A DNA stretch of 64,000 nucleotides from Rachycentron canadum (lineage: Eukaryota > Chordata > Actinopteri > Carangiformes > Rachycentridae), in NCBI GenBank assembly GCA_038496675.1, contig CM076662.1:18669081-18733080 (forward strand), in the 5' to 3' direction. Below are positions 47,801 to 59,379 of this stretch, piece by piece; positions within the stretch are counted from its first letter, which is position 1, and each line of letters opens with the position of its first letter. The notes under the pieces are model-generated. The model was not told where the DNA came from. It saw only the letters and a list, made by a program, of their open reading frames with translations, and did no database searches. A program made the position numbers and the translations under genes.

Positions 47801-49905
47801 TTATTTGATCCAAATGGAGAGTTGAATTTTGTAAATGTTAAACTGGTTTGATGTGTGGTAAAAACAAAGGGAAATGACTTTTCTTATTATTATCAGAATT
47901 CAGCAATTGCATGGGCAGCTATATAAATGTCAAATGATAAACATCTGTGGATTTATTTCTCATTTATTTCTAATTTTTATTCAGTTCAGTTGGAGGTTTC
48001 CACATTAAAATCTGTGGTTTTGAAGAAATCTGAATACCTCAAACCAACATTTATGTCGAAGAAATTGTGTGGTTTCACCTTTCTGAGCAACAATATTCAA
48101 AGTTTATTCTTACTGTGTCAATATTAATAGATATTGTGTATGTGCCATGTTTCTTCATGAAGTTATGTTTAAAGAAGAGGACCCTCTGCTGTCCCGGCCA
48201 TCTGTGCTGCCCCTGGACAGGGGGACTGTGGGAGGTCAACCCAGGATGGACAGGGGCTTCCATGTGAGAGGTGACCCTGGGGCTGATGATCGAGTTCTGG
48301 GTTTCCAGCTGCCCCCCTACCCCTCCACCTATTCCCCTCCCTGCCCCACCATGAGCTACCACAAGGAGTACTGCTCTAAACCCGAAGCTGCGGTGGAGGA
48401 GCCTGGTGGGTCCAGAGCAGCCCTGTCCGAGCGTCACCCCAGCTTTGAGAACCTGGAGCTGGGCTTCACCGAGCTGCTCCCCCCTCTCTACCCCCGTGGC
48501 CCGCAGCCCCCCTCTCCTTCCCCTTCTCCGTGGCTGGACTCACCCTACCTGTCCTCCTCGCCCTCTCCCTCCCACTCCTCCTCTCTCAGCCCGTTTCCTG
48601 CCGGCAGTCCTATCTCGACCTCCCCTCTGCCTCCCATCCCTACCTCCCCTTACCCCCAGTACTCTGCTTATCCTCAGGAGGCATGTCCCTCCCCTCCCTC
48701 TAACCCCAGCCCCTATCAGGACATCTGCCCAGCACCCTACTCCAATTATGAGGGCTGGGACCCCCACGGAAGGGTGCTGGGGATGGGACACGGGGGAGAG
48801 AGGGATGCCAAGATCCAGGAGTGCCCTCTGGAGTTTAGCAGCTCAGTGTCTATGCACCACATTACCTTTGAAGAAGGTGAGTTACATTTATTGATCATAT
48901 TAAGCACAGCCATGTGGAAATGTTGACTTAGGTGGCTCCTACAGACAAATATAGGACAAGGTTTAGGAATTGGACATTGTAGTTACGTGGTGTGCGCAAT
49001 TGTGTGTGTGTTTTTTTGGTGGAGATGCTCTTTATACTCTTCTGCTGAGAAATGTTAGTCAAGGTCATATATGTCATTGTGGTCAAACTTTATTAAACTT
49101 TACAAACACTGGGTGCTCCGTCACTGTAATTGAAGTTTGAACGTACAGAAATGTAAAAGATGTCATATTTAAATGTTTTTTAATTCTTATTAAATTGCTA
49201 GTAATTATAATTTGTTCTAATAATAATGTTTTTTTTGCCTCCAATGCTGCCAATACCAAAATAGATATTTGAGAGTTTAAAGAATCAGTTAGCTCATATT
49301 TGTTTTTAACGTAAACAAACTATGTAACTGAGACACCTTAAATGTGCCATTGACATCTCTGGACTGCATTTTCTTGTTTGTGGTCGGCCAACGTGTGCAG
49401 TGCCCTGGATATTGGCTGATAAGCAAATATCAGCCAATATATCAGGTGATATTATCTTGAATTTTCCAGGCACGCTCTAAAGATTTCACCCAAGCATTTC
49501 TTACCGCTCAGAAATGAAGGGTCAAGGCATGAGCCAAAATGCAAAAATATTTCAGCTGCAAAGTATTAAAAAAAACTGACTTTTTACAGAGCTCCTCTGA
49601 AAATGTTGCTTTATTAATTGTATGGGGACATCACAGCTAAAGATTTTTGTCAGGAGGTCGGAGGTTATTCAGATGCTGCTGCTTTGATTTATCATTACCT
49701 GGATTATCAATTCCAGGTTGATCTGTTTTTATTGTTGCAATGCATGATCTTAAATCGCACCAATGACATTGAGTGTACGAGGTGGAGAAATGGATGAAAT
49801 TAAATGACTGCGACTCTCTGTCTTCTCTTCACAGTATCAGAGTTCATTGGCGAGGACATCCAGTCTTACCAGTCAGGCTCACAGATGGACAACCAGCCAA
49901 ACTGA
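35879..49905 (+). CDS. nfatc4: NFATC4, calcineurin-regulated transcription factor
   Basis: NFATC4 is a cytoplasmic factor that enters the nucleus after calcineurin removes phosphates, then binds DNA with AP-1. Thirteen exons join in phase to 903 aa (human 902): 35879-36074, 40773-40939, 42103-42612, 42707-42882, 43247-43409, 43652-43752, 44419-44520, 45083-45270, 45876-46016, 46897-46952, 47150-47276, 48163-48876 and 49835-49905. Seen: an acidic N-terminus starting MGAAPGSG, where human starts MGAASCED; calcineurin-docking PSIQIT at 131-136; SP-rich repeats; ELNEAAINFGL near 212; basic KKRR at 233-236; Rel-homology DNA-binding domain from about 350 with RAHYETEGSRGAVKA at 381-395; IPT/dimerization domain at about 535-642; a Pro/Ser-rich transactivation region (exon 12); and the conserved ITFEEVSEFIGEDI end. 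Intron 4 uses a GC donor. Exon 1 has a second in-frame donor at 36111. Confidence 0.95.
36222..36248. repeat. (GT)n microsatellite in nfatc4 intron 1
   Basis: About 13 GT units. The following 200 bp stay rich in TGTG, and a (CA)n run occurs at 36572-36592. Confidence 0.9.
36600..38010. other. Gene-free part of nfatc4 intron 1
   Basis: AT-rich intronic sequence without a recognisable exon or repeat body. One direct-repeat-like phrase, 'ttcaactcaggacac', occurs at about 37750 and again at about 39253, on both sides of the LINE remnant. Confidence 0.5.
38015..39135 (+). mobile_element. Degenerate L2-clade LINE 3' part
   Basis: Conceptual pieces of a reverse transcriptase survive in broken frames. 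They include a GVPQGSILGPILF-like box near 38170-38215, a CYADDTQ-like box near 38275-38300, an LGVMFDSNL-like segment near 38463-38490, and the NRRHHITPI...LHWLPV...KILLITFKA stretch near 38540-38630. Others are PRLWNNL near 38745-38765 and a 3' end 'aggtgctatattaataaagc' followed by (ATT)n at 39113-39131. This order and the AATAAAG-(ATT)n tail are typical of L2-clade elements in fish. Frames are interrupted many times, so it is inactive. It is on the nfatc4 sense strand. Confidence 0.85.
39140..40770. other. Remainder of nfatc4 intron 1
   Basis: No exon or repeat was recognised apart from short A- and C-runs (for example CCCCCCCCCC near 40511). The acceptor of exon 2 is at 40771-40772. Confidence 0.5.
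41815..42045. repeat. CTGCAACTAA-family-like repeat in nfatc4 intron 2
   Basis: The segment contains 'tcattcattgatcaattatt', 'gtctatgttagaaaacagt', 'ttgaggagcctaagga' and 'gaccaattactttatcatt'. Its order resembles the repeat at 3925-4125 but is diverged. Confidence 0.45.
44640..44790. repeat. Fish interspersed repeat ('gtacttatac...tttatgctactttata' family)
   Basis: In nfatc4 intron 7, 'tggtggaaagtacatttact', 'ctgtacttatacaagtttga' and 'tttatgctactttatacctt' follow the pattern of a very common non-coding fish repeat. A related piece lies at 54660-54815. Confidence 0.6.
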
Positions 49906-50474
49906 GCTCAGAGCAGCTGATTACCCCCCGTTTGATATTCAGCATCATTTTAAACCCCCTGTGCACTTGATATTAAGATGCGTCGCTCCAGTTACATGTG
50001 ATATTGAGGGGAATTTGATTACCAGGACACTGTTGTAATTATGACCACAGGTAATTGTTACGGTTTTATAAAGGGAAACTAATGTTTTTAACGTGTTTTC
50101 AATATAAATTATACAAGAAACTGCTTGGATTAAGTGTTTTTCTTTTGCGGAAAAAAAAAACTAAATTAGCATTCATACAAGGTAAATCTAGAATACAGAA
50201 GGATTTAGGGACTGAGGGGAAAAAGGCTTGAATCCAATGGAAAACTAAATGTTTTAATACGATACAGTATTTTCTTCAATCCCATGTAACGATACAAATA
50301 TGTTTCCTTTATTGAAAGAGACATAATTATTTCTTTTTCCTGAAAGCGTCTTTATTTTAAGTTTGCACGGGCGTCATCCATCCTGCAGTACGTACACATT
50401 TCTGGCCCAGTTGTGAATGTGATGGAAACTTTCTAAGTAAAGACGACAAGATTTAGGATCCTGTGCTGCCAAAT
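49906..50474 (+). other. nfatc4 3' untranslated region
   Basis: Sequence after the TGA at 49903-49905 shows no further reading frame with homology. The first canonical AATAAA is at 50475. Confidence 0.6.
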
Positions 50475-50480
50475 AATAAA
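50475..50480 (+). terminator. Possible nfatc4 polyadenylation signal
   Basis: AATAAA lies 570 bp after the stop. A second candidate is at 50900-50905. Which one is used cannot be told from sequence. Confidence 0.45.
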
Positions 50481-50909
50481 AAAATACCTAAAATCAGCTG
50501 CTGTAAAGAAAGACCAGATAGTGATCTCATCTCAGTAGATGCTCTGTGGCTGGTGTAAAGTTTAACTGTTGAGAAAAAAGGACCGTTCTGCAACATTTGA
50601 CCCCATGAAAGGATGATGTGACCGGGCTGTGACTGCTGAAGCTGTTTGACAGGTTTGTATGAGGGATAGTTTGTTAGATCCTCTCCAAGAAGAGCAGGTT
50701 TGTCTTGCAGAATAGTGCCACCTGTAGGTGGGACCCAAGACCAAGACACCTTAAATGTCCTAAATCAGCAGCTGTTGGAGAAGTTACTCATTCTGCTGTA
50801 AAAGTGATTTTTCTTCTGTTTGTACTTTCTCCACTCAAAACAGTGCGGCTACAAGAAAGATAGACAAAAGTCTTTCATTCTTACAAAAACACAGAAGGCA
50901 ATAAAAATG

Positions 50910-53900
50910 CGCCAACCTAACAAAAAGACACATTATATGTTTTCTTGACAGTTTTATGGGTCTATATGGTTGAGCACCACCATAAATGGACATGTGTGGA
51001 GCTTGAGACCAAAAAAAGACTTAATGGTAAGGCATAGATAAAGTTGGTGTAAAGCTCTGAACATCTTTTAAGATGAACTTAACCTTGGAAACTAAAGCCA
51101 TAACTCCTTTATGACACTGACTTTTCCAGTTCCAGCTCCTACTTTTTTTCTCTGGCTGCAGCTCAGGAAAGGTAGTTACACATGGAAAGTTCATAAGAGG
51201 TGAATGAGGCAAAAATAATGAAATGGAAAATCTTTTATAAACTTCAGACCAAAATACACCCCGGTCCGCCTCTCTCTGCAAATAACGTTTCATTAATATG
51301 ATTATATTGAGCCAGATGTATGTGGACACCAGATGAAAGACATGAAAGAGATGAAAGAATATCACATCTGTGTGTGATTGTTGAATCTCTTTCCAAAACG
51401 ATTTATATACTTTATATTATATACTTAATTTACTGTGTATATACTATTCTATCAAGCTCTACTCTTCCAGGTCAGGCTCAATTAAAACCATGCAAAACAG
51501 CCCCAAACAACTATGAATTCATGAAAGTATGTCTACATACTTTTGCCCATTTATTGTAGTGCTGTTTAGAACCGTGATATTTCCTTATAGAGTGCTTATT
51601 AAGTCTTAATAATTATAGGCAACAACTGTTTTTGTCTTTTTATTATCTGTACAACATAGTTTCCCAACCTATGATCACCCTGACCTGAAAGTGTGTGATA
51701 TTTCCATTAAGACATTTACTGCAGTAGGAAGCACCACTTAAAATGCTTTCCAATGCCTATATTCAAGAATAAGTATTTTATCCTGCCTGAAGGTGTCCTA
51801 ATTTTTCTTATATCATAATTTCTTGCATTGGTATTTGGGAACACCCTGTAACATGAAATCACTAAGAGTTTCACCAGGGGGTGACATAATCTCAAAGATC
51901 AGACAGCGAGTCACCGTGACTGACACGTACAGGTTCATACAGCAGCTGCCAAAATGGAAAAGCCTCCATTAGATAAAGAGCTTAAAGGCCACTACATCTA
52001 AACCACGCTTTAGTCGCTGGAAAGCCACAGTCCCAAAAGACAAGCTAACTATAGGATCACTGTAGTATGTGGAAGCAGGACACAACAGTCGGGCTGTTGC
52101 CTGCTGTAATGTGACTTAATACAGTTTACAGACTGTTTAACCATAGGAATACTGGTAATGTGTTACTGGTCCTGATGCTTCCCCGATAATATGGTTGGTA
52201 TTAACCCTATTACTGACACGGTGACACTGATATGCTAATTTAAAATGCTAATAAATTATGTAAACACTAATATTGCTAATTCTATTACCAGCAGGATTAC
52301 CAACAGTGTTAACATACTAGAAATATGTAGTATATCAGTTTAGCTCAATTAGCTCAATAATTAAAGGGTCATTTCACACAAAAAAAGTGTGTTTAATTCA
52401 CATCATTATGTATGATAAAAGAGTTATAAAAGTTTACATTCATACCTGAATTTTTGTGTTGAGTGTTACATTTAACTATAAAAGAATTTGAAAATATCAC
52501 GTTAGCTATTAATACTACATCTACATAACATAACATAACATAATTGTTTTGGTGGCTGTACTTAGTTACAGTGGTACTTTGTGCTAAATGCAACATGTTC
52601 ACACTGACAATGCTAACATGCTAATGTTAAGCAGGTAAAATGTTTACCATCATTATCGTGCAGCTCTTTGGTCATAAACCATTAAATATGTAAATTCAAC
52701 AGTTATTAAATATTAATAGCTCTAAAGAGGTAATTGACACTTAGGACTTCAAACCTAAACACACTAACAGCATCCTTGTGGTAATCCTGCTAATATACCG
52801 ATAGCCTTCTATTGTTAGTGCTCCTAATGATCTGGCTAAAACCAAAACTAATACTAATATTCCTTCTTGTATTACTAATATACTTTTAACATTATAATAA
52901 GTTAAAAACTGTTCATTCTAGCTGAATAATTTAATGCATGCTTATGCTGTAGGACCACCAAGGAGACAATCTACAGTGTTTATGGCCATTTTTATGTTCA
53001 TGCACACTTGATTATGTCATTAGAGTTAAGTCAGTAAATGTTGATACCAGCCTCATTATGAACATTAAAACTGAAAACAGGGGCTAACAACTAAGCTGGC
53101 GCTGCCCAATTGATGCAAAATTCATTTTCCAGCACCTTTAAAGCTCAATAATAATATATTATATCTTGTTTGTTCAATATGTCCAAACACTGTAACGTGT
53201 TGGGGGCTATATCTTAGCTCTATCCAGCAGAGACTCCTGGATGTCACTGTACTCGTTTAAGAAATAGTCTGGCACATGACCCCCAGTGAAAACACATCTT
53301 GTTTCCTCACACAGTGACTAGTGTGTGAGGTCAGTGACCAACACATGATGAATAAACTGACTTTTATGCGAGTTCCTCTTTAAACAATGTAGAAATTGGG
53401 AGATACCACCGGAACCATAAAATTACACAACAGGGTCAATGTAAGGTTTAAAGGACACACACGTGTTGAAATATGATGAGAGTATTAAGAAACAACCCAA
53501 CAGAATTCCTTCATTTTTTACTCACACAGCTTGTTTGACATTGAGACTTGAGGTGTGGAAAGAGCCGGGGTTAAAAATCAGACTCAGGCCAAGCAGAAAA
53601 CTTCAAGCTGTTTCTTTTAGAAGATGAGGTTACATCAGCACTGGAGGAATATATGACCTAGTCAAGCACTCCGCACATCTGTGTGTCTTTTTTAATTTGT
53701 TTTTTTTTTATTGTGTTTTGTATTGTCATTGTTGTTACAAATTTACTCTTGGCTAAGTTGCGAACAACATATCCGCTTTAAGAGTGGAAAGATGATGCTG
53801 TGTTTGAGACAAGGGTTCTTTCATTTGAGATTGTATCAAGCTATTGTTGTGCTGATGACTTAAACTCATTGTTCTTTATGGGTCAGAGTGGGAAGGCCAA

Positions 53901-54650
53901 CAATCCATTTAGTTACTTAAGGAGAGTAGGAAGACCGCTCCCCACAGCACCGTTTGCTGCGTAGCACAGTAGCAAAGTTTATGGAAGATAGTGTAAAACA
54001 AACAAAAACAGTGCAGGCTAACCTCATGCCAGCAGAGATTGAGTCTTGCCAAAATGGTCTTTTAAGTGCTCATGGAGATAGGACAGTTTTTCATTAAGAG
54101 GGAGGACAGTTAAGGGAAAAGTTGGGATTCAGCCGTAAATCAAAGAAAGTATTTTCACTCCAGGTGTCAGCAGCATGTGAGTGATATTTATGATGAAAAT
54201 ATAATTGATTGTATCACCTTTTTCAGATGATATTTCATATAGAAGGAAATAACACATTGTAGAATGAAGGTCAAACTCGAACCTTTCACAATAAAAGTCT
54301 TGAAGCTGAGCCTGCTCTTCCCCACCCCACTGTGCTGAGAATTTTATGATATGTTTATATGATGCATTTAAACGCATATATAAACACATATGTTTATGAA
54401 AAGCACCACCTTGTATATATAATGTACATTATGTACATTAAATTTTGAAAGTCTTACTTTGGACTCTATGTAATTTGTCACTATTTTCTGAATTTCTGCA
54501 AATCAAAAAAATCTGTTAATTAAAAAATAATCAGCAGGGTTAGTTCATATTGAAAATGATCAGTAGTTATAGCCAAAAAAGTTACAGTTAAACCACCTCA
54601 ACCAATTATAACAGTAAATTTGTGCTTTTATATTAATACATGTATTAACT
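50910..54650. other. Gene-poor spacer between nfatc4 and myadm
   Basis: AT-rich sequence with frames shorter than about 115 codons and no recognisable domains. It holds a (TAACA)n-like patch near 52527-52545 and one 'gctaacatgctaa' repeat. I see no exon with convincing splice context. Confidence 0.5.
52585..52715. repeat. 'gctaacatgctaa' interspersed repeat, copy 1
   Basis: 'tgctaacatgctaatgttaa', 'gcaggtaaaatgtttacca' and 'ggtcataaaccattaaatat' align in order with the copy at 56400-56570, which marks a dispersed fish repeat family. Confidence 0.6.
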
Positions 54651-54659
54651 AATGGTCTA

Positions 54660-54815
54660 ATAGTATGACAGAGGTGCCATTTTTCTGCTTTGAATACTTT
54701 TTATACTTTAAGAACATTTTCCTCTATATACTTACATGCTTACATAGATTTTTACAGTGTGGTATTATTGCTTTTACTTTAGTAAAAGACCTGACTAATT
54801 CCTCCCCAACTCATT
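54660..54815. repeat. 'acagtgtggtattattgctt' fish repeat fragment
   Basis: 'tgaatactttttatacttta' and 'acagtgtggtattattgctt' with 'ttactttagtaaaagacctg' match the other arm of the repeat family seen at 44640-44790. It explains an otherwise open 112-codon frame here. Confidence 0.55.
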
Positions 54816-55191
54816 ACTCATGGATAGTTATATCCATAACTCATGATTTGTCAGCAGCTGGGCTTGCTATTGTAATAGCCATGTTCCACTGCCTGAGGGT
54901 GAAACCCTTCATTGTGTCAGGACTGGGCGTTGTTGCCATCTCTTTTACTGGCCATAGATTTATAGGTGACAGAAATGTTGCCGGCGTTCCACTTTGCTTT
55001 TAAATAGCCGCCAAACCTCTAATGCTGATGCGAACAGCACTGGACTCTCAAGGACCTGGAGCACTGAGATACACCGAAGGCCCTGTGGGTTGTCCTGGAG
55101 CCCACATTGAGCCAGAGGGAATCTATCAGGGAAGGGAGGAGGTCTGGAAAGTAAAAAATGTGATGAGAGATAAAGTAAGCAGCAAGCAGAG

Positions 55192-55199
55192 TATAAATA
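55192..55199 (+). promoter_or_regulatory. Orphan TATA box (TATAAATA)
   Basis: A consensus TATAAATAG lies in locally less AT-rich sequence, followed about 30 bp later by 'gcttcaggcag'. No plus-strand gene is visible downstream before the (minus-strand) myadm gene, so function is unproven. Confidence 0.25.
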
Positions 55200-55479
55200 G
55201 TGTGGACTGAGCAGACGCTGCTTCAGGCAGTTTTCTTTCACTTAACATTTAGTTTGCTTCATTTTTTTGGGAATGTAGCCCAAGGCCCACTTAATTTGGT
55301 ACAATTTAAATCTTATGGATATATAGATGTAAAATACCTTCCATATTGAGAAGAATATAAGGTGACAACTTAATCATAGATTGTATTGACGCAAATGTTT
55401 GTCACAATTCAGTGAATGACTAGAACAAAAATTTCAGCTTGGTTGGACCAACAGATGATTTGTTGTGAGTTTTTGAAGT

Positions 55480-55995
55480 TTGAAATATGAAATGAAATGA
55501 AATGCAAAGGGGTTTAGATTTTCTGCGATTGGCCACGCCCACTTTAAACAATCAATGCCAGTTTTTTTGGATGAATTCAGGAATGAATATTGATCATGTC
55601 CACCAAGTTTTGTAAAACATGTGCAGCCAATTATGAGATATAAACTTGTGGCGCCGCTAGTGGCTGATTATGACCAAACTTTGTGTTAATCGTAAACATT
55701 TTTAATAAAATTTCTACATATTCACATTTCCTGTTTTCACTGCTACCTAACTTTCACAGTTTAAATGTCAATAAAATTCCTGATGATGCTGTTTGATCGA
55801 AATCATCCATAGATTACATCTGCAAAGTTTCATGCTGATTAGATTTTTTACTGTTAAAAAGTAAGATTTGCGTATTTTGCAATTTTGCAAACAAATATTA
55901 AGTGCGTAAATGGGCGTGGCCTATACCACGCGATTCAGCTCCTTCCACTGAATACATCCACGTATGTTTCGTGAATGTGTGATGTACAGTGAGGG
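55480..55995. repeat. Probable interspersed repeat with 'ggcgccgctagtggctgatt' core
   Basis: Phrases such as 'attggccacgcccactttaa', 'ttgtggcgccgctagtggct' and 'aaatgggcgtggcctatacc' are familiar from a widely dispersed non-coding fish repeat. It has no open frame. Confidence 0.45.
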
Positions 55996-56394
55996 AGCTG
56001 CAGGGCAAAACGCACTACCCTTTTTTAGTCTTGTTTACCATCAAGACATAACTTAAAGTTGCTGAAAGCAGCACAAAGCTGCAAAATGGTATTGAACACT
56101 AACAACCTTTTTTACATAACCATCAATCAAGTACTTCAGTATAGTGTATAGTAGATAAAATGCAGCATCTTTATATCATTTTGTGGAAAGGGGGACTGTA
56201 GGACCTTGCAGGTGATTGGCTAATAACCAACATTGGCGCAGCAGGTGTGCACAACGCTACATGCTGCCTCCATATTGTCAGTCTCAGACTATGGTGCTGT
56301 GAGACTGTTGCTCTGTAGGCCAAGCCATGTTTTATTCATCATTATAGTAAATGATGATTAAAATGGTATAGTAGTGGAAGCTTCACATGTTTTT

Positions 56395-56570
56395 ATTTAA
56401 GTCAGCATGCTAACACCACAAAATGCTAACATGCTAATTTTCAGCAGGTAATCTTTTACCAAGTTTTACTATACTTAGTTTAATATGTTAGCATGTCAAC
56501 GTTTGAGAAGGGAATGTCCACATTTAGTCATAAACATAAGTCATAAATCCATTCAACAGTTCAAGATCAT
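56395..56570. repeat. 'gctaacatgctaa' interspersed repeat, copy 2
   Basis: 'gtcagcatgctaacaccac', 'tgctaacatgctaattttca', 'gcaggtaatcttttaccaag' and 'catgtcaacgtttgagaag' parallel copy 1 at 52585-52715. Confidence 0.6.
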
Positions 56571-56579
56571 CAGTAGAGG

Positions 56580-58320
56580 TATCATAAAGTGGTGGAGGGA
56601 CCAACATGCCTACAACCGCACCCTCACTGTAGTTAAAAACTAAAACATTTTAGTAAAAATTAATAGGACACACACACACATCTGTTTACCATGTGGTTTT
56701 ATTGAAACCTGGGTTATCTTTTCCTACAACACTGATGTGGTAAGCACACATAAAACATGAACAGTGAAATATAAAAAAGTTAGATACTATAACAACATCT
56801 AGAGAGAGAGGGAGAGAGAACCATCGTCATTGGTCTCTTTCTCTGAGCTTTTTTTTTGTGTTTGTTTTTTTGTTGTTTTTTTTGTTTGTTTGTTTGTTTG
56901 TTTGTTTTACAGCAGTAGAAAACCAATAGACCCAATCAACAATGTGTAGATTTAGTGGTGTGAGTTTGGTGTTAATAGATGCTTTGATATCCAGGACTTT
57001 AAACACAGAAAATATTAATATTAAGTGCACTTTTATCATACTTGTTTAAAATCCACAATCTTAATCGCTTATGTTCCACGTATATATTCTTGCTATACGA
57101 TTGTAGCTTGCAGATACAGATACAAATATCTCATAACAGGAGCAGAAAGCTAGCCTACAGCATCCATCTTAACATTATCTAAACTATTTTTGCATTATTT
57201 CAAGTTTCAAAACACTGGAGCCATGTAAAAAGCACTGATTACTTTGATGAAACCATCAAAAAACAAAACAAAAGTTCAACATCCAATTTACAATTGTCTA
57301 AATATTGTGTTGGCTCCATACAGCAATTTCCCCACTGAGGGACAAATTAAGGAATTTGAATTTTATTTCTCAATTGTTTTCTACATTTTGTCCTTTAGCA
57401 GTCAAATACAGAAATACTGCTTGGCAGTCTTTTTACATCTGAAATGTAATTTAAAACAAACTTAAGGCAGAGCATTGACATATACATTATGCAAAAAATA
57501 TCAAACAAAAAGATAATAATAAGCCGCCATTTACTTTGGTTTCACGGACTATGTTTACATGCACATAGTATTTTGGCTATTAGCTTGGGTCCTTATTAAG
57601 AGTCTTGTTTGGGAGATTCTGTTAATAGCTGACTCATGTCCAGACATCACAAACATCCCTGTATACATGAGATAATTGTATATTTGAAGTATTATAATGG
57701 CCAATGATCTGCCATTATAATAGATATTATCTTGTCTAATATCAGCATGTTCCAGCAATCACTATCAGGTCTCTCATGGTCAAGATAAAAGTCTATTCAG
57801 GTCACTGGAAGCAATGTTTGACATTTACATGCTCCAACATGAAGCCTCTGTAATTAAAGGGAATATTGTTGTACGTGTAAACATAGCCATTGACCTCTAC
57901 CTCTTCTTCTTCTCTTCCCCTTCCCTCTCTCTAAGGTCCTAAGACTGGCAGTATACTTCACACAAAATCAAATTTGGCAGGTTTGCATGTGGGTTTTGGG
58001 GCCAAAAAAAAGAACAAGAGTTGGCTAGATGACCTTGAAAAGACCTGTCCATTGCCTCTAATACAGACTTTTTTGCTATATCCTTGATCAACCATTACTG
58101 AGCTACTATTGGCCTCTTCTTGTTTTCATATGATTTTATTCAACCAGAAAAAAAATCATTTCATTGTGAGCAAATTGTGAAAAAAAAAAACTGTGAGTAA
58201 CTATGATCATGACCCACAAGCACCTCTTGCTGGTGTGGACACCATTAAACAAACAGACCCAGTGACTACACTGGCATTCGCTGTATTTGACCCCAGTTTG
58301 ACAGCTTTTCTAAACATGCC
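56580..58320. other. Gene-free sequence downstream of myadm
   Basis: AT-rich, with (GTTT)n near 56882-56907 and short A-runs. No exon is supported. Part may be the myadm 3' UTR. Confidence 0.5.
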
Positions 58321-58329
58321 ATATTTGAC

Positions 58330-58335
58330 TTTATT
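58330..58335 (-). terminator. Possible myadm polyadenylation signal
   Basis: TTTATT on the plus strand reads AATAAA on the gene strand, 38 bp past the stop. This is unusually close; another candidate is at about 58134-58139. Confidence 0.3.
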
Positions 58336-58372
58336 TGGAGCATACTGCTGGCCTAACATCCCTTCTCTTCCC

Positions 58373-59254
58373 TCAAGCGCTGACAAACACCAGGCGAGTG
58401 GAGTAGATCAGGTCGGCCAGGTAGAGGATGAAGTTCACAGCAGTGAGCACAGACACAGCCATGAGCTTATCCCACACACATAGGCCCAGCATGCTGCTGC
58501 AGTTGTATGGCCTACTTTTTGTTCCCCCATGCTTGGGGTCAAAGTTGAAGATAGGAAAGATGATGGTCGCCGACAGATAGAGAATCACAGCCAGCAGGGC
58601 GTAGGCAGACAGGAAGCGGGCAAACGGGAAGGGAAGGCAGCCGGTGCACTCGCCTATGCAGAGCAGGATGATGGCTGCTGACAGGATGAAGCAGATGCAG
58701 TAGACGGACATGCAGTACTTGAGTGCATCATGACGGTCGTACAGCACGGGGTCGCTGATGAAGACAAAAATGATGCAGGCCACAAAGGTCTCGCAGACTT
58801 TCAGCAGGCCAGGGGCTGTGGCCATGTAGCCGGCCACCTCGCCTGGACGCGCCTTACTGATGCTCACCTCGCTTATGTAAGCGATGGTGGCCAGGCAGGA
58901 GAAGACAGTTGACACGATGCGGTAGTCACGGAGCTCACTCGGGCCTGAGGATCCCTTGAGGAAGTAGAGGGGGAAGATGATGGAGGCGGACAGGCAGAGC
59001 AGGGCGGCGTAGCAGGCGAATGTGATAGGGAAGTTCTTCCAGGAGACGGGGGCTCTGGTCTGAAGGCCGAACAGCTCCACCAGGATGATGAGCAGAGTCC
59101 CAGCGAAGCTGAAGGCCCAGCAGAAGATGCACCAGTCTCCGGTGCCATGGTTGAGTCTGCCACCATGCACGGCCACGGAGAAAGCCACACAGGAGAAGAC
59201 CAGGGCTGCCAACCGTGTCCATAGGAGAGGGCTGGAGTGGAGGACTATAGCCAT
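58373..59254 (-). CDS. myadm: Myeloid-associated differentiation marker (MYADM)-like protein
   Basis: A multi-pass membrane protein with two MARVEL domains. Mammalian MYADM is found in cholesterol-rich plasma-membrane rafts and affects Rac1 targeting and cell spreading (family knowledge). One uninterrupted exon encodes 293 aa (human 322). Seen: about eight hydrophobic segments in two blocks of four. The first covers roughly 10-140 (RLAALVFSCVAFSVA, WCIFCWAFSFAGTLLIILVE, FACYAALLCLSASIIFPLYF). The second covers roughly 160-290 (LLKVCETFVACIIFVFI, CICFILSAAIILLCIGEC, AYALLAVILYLSATIIFPIF). The LSASIIFPLYF/LSATIIFPIF pair marks the internal repeat. There is no cleavable signal peptide. Fish have several myadm paralogues and I cannot say which this is. 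The GC-rich coding exon stands out from its AT-rich surroundings. Confidence 0.9.
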   Translation of the reverse strand: MAIVLHSSPLLWTRLAALVFSCVAFSVAVHGGRLNHGTGDWCIFCWAFSFAGTLLIILVELFGLQTRAPVSWKNFPITFACYAALLCLSASIIFPLYFLKGSSGPSELRDYRIVSTVFSCLATIAYISEVSISKARPGEVAGYMATAPGLLKVCETFVACIIFVFISDPVLYDRHDALKYCMSVYCICFILSAAIILLCIGECTGCLPFPFARFLSAYALLAVILYLSATIIFPIFNFDPKHGGTKSRPYNCSSMLGLCVWDKLMAVSVLTAVNFILYLADLIYSTRLVFVSA

Positions 59255-59379
59255 GATGGGAGATGAAGTGGGTGATCAGAGAGGCTCAGAAGGTTCCTGT
59301 GAGCTGTGACTTGTTTCTTTATTTCCTTTTAGGAGGCACTTCTTCAGATTTTTACCATCAGCCACTCAGACAGACAGAA

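Noticed and set aside
48075..48894. Long alternative frames over nfatc4 exon 12 on both strands
   Set aside because: The Pro/Ser-rich, C-rich exon leaves several frames open. Only the frame that joins in phase to exons 11 and 13 matches NFATC4.
54665..55003. 112-codon plus-strand frame with hydrophobic stretches
   Set aside because: Its first half is a known type of non-coding fish repeat. There is no homology and no splice or promoter context.
58730..59309. Several overlapping frames on both strands inside myadm
   Set aside because: They are shadows of the GC-rich single exon. The MARVEL-type helices are only in the 293-codon minus frame.
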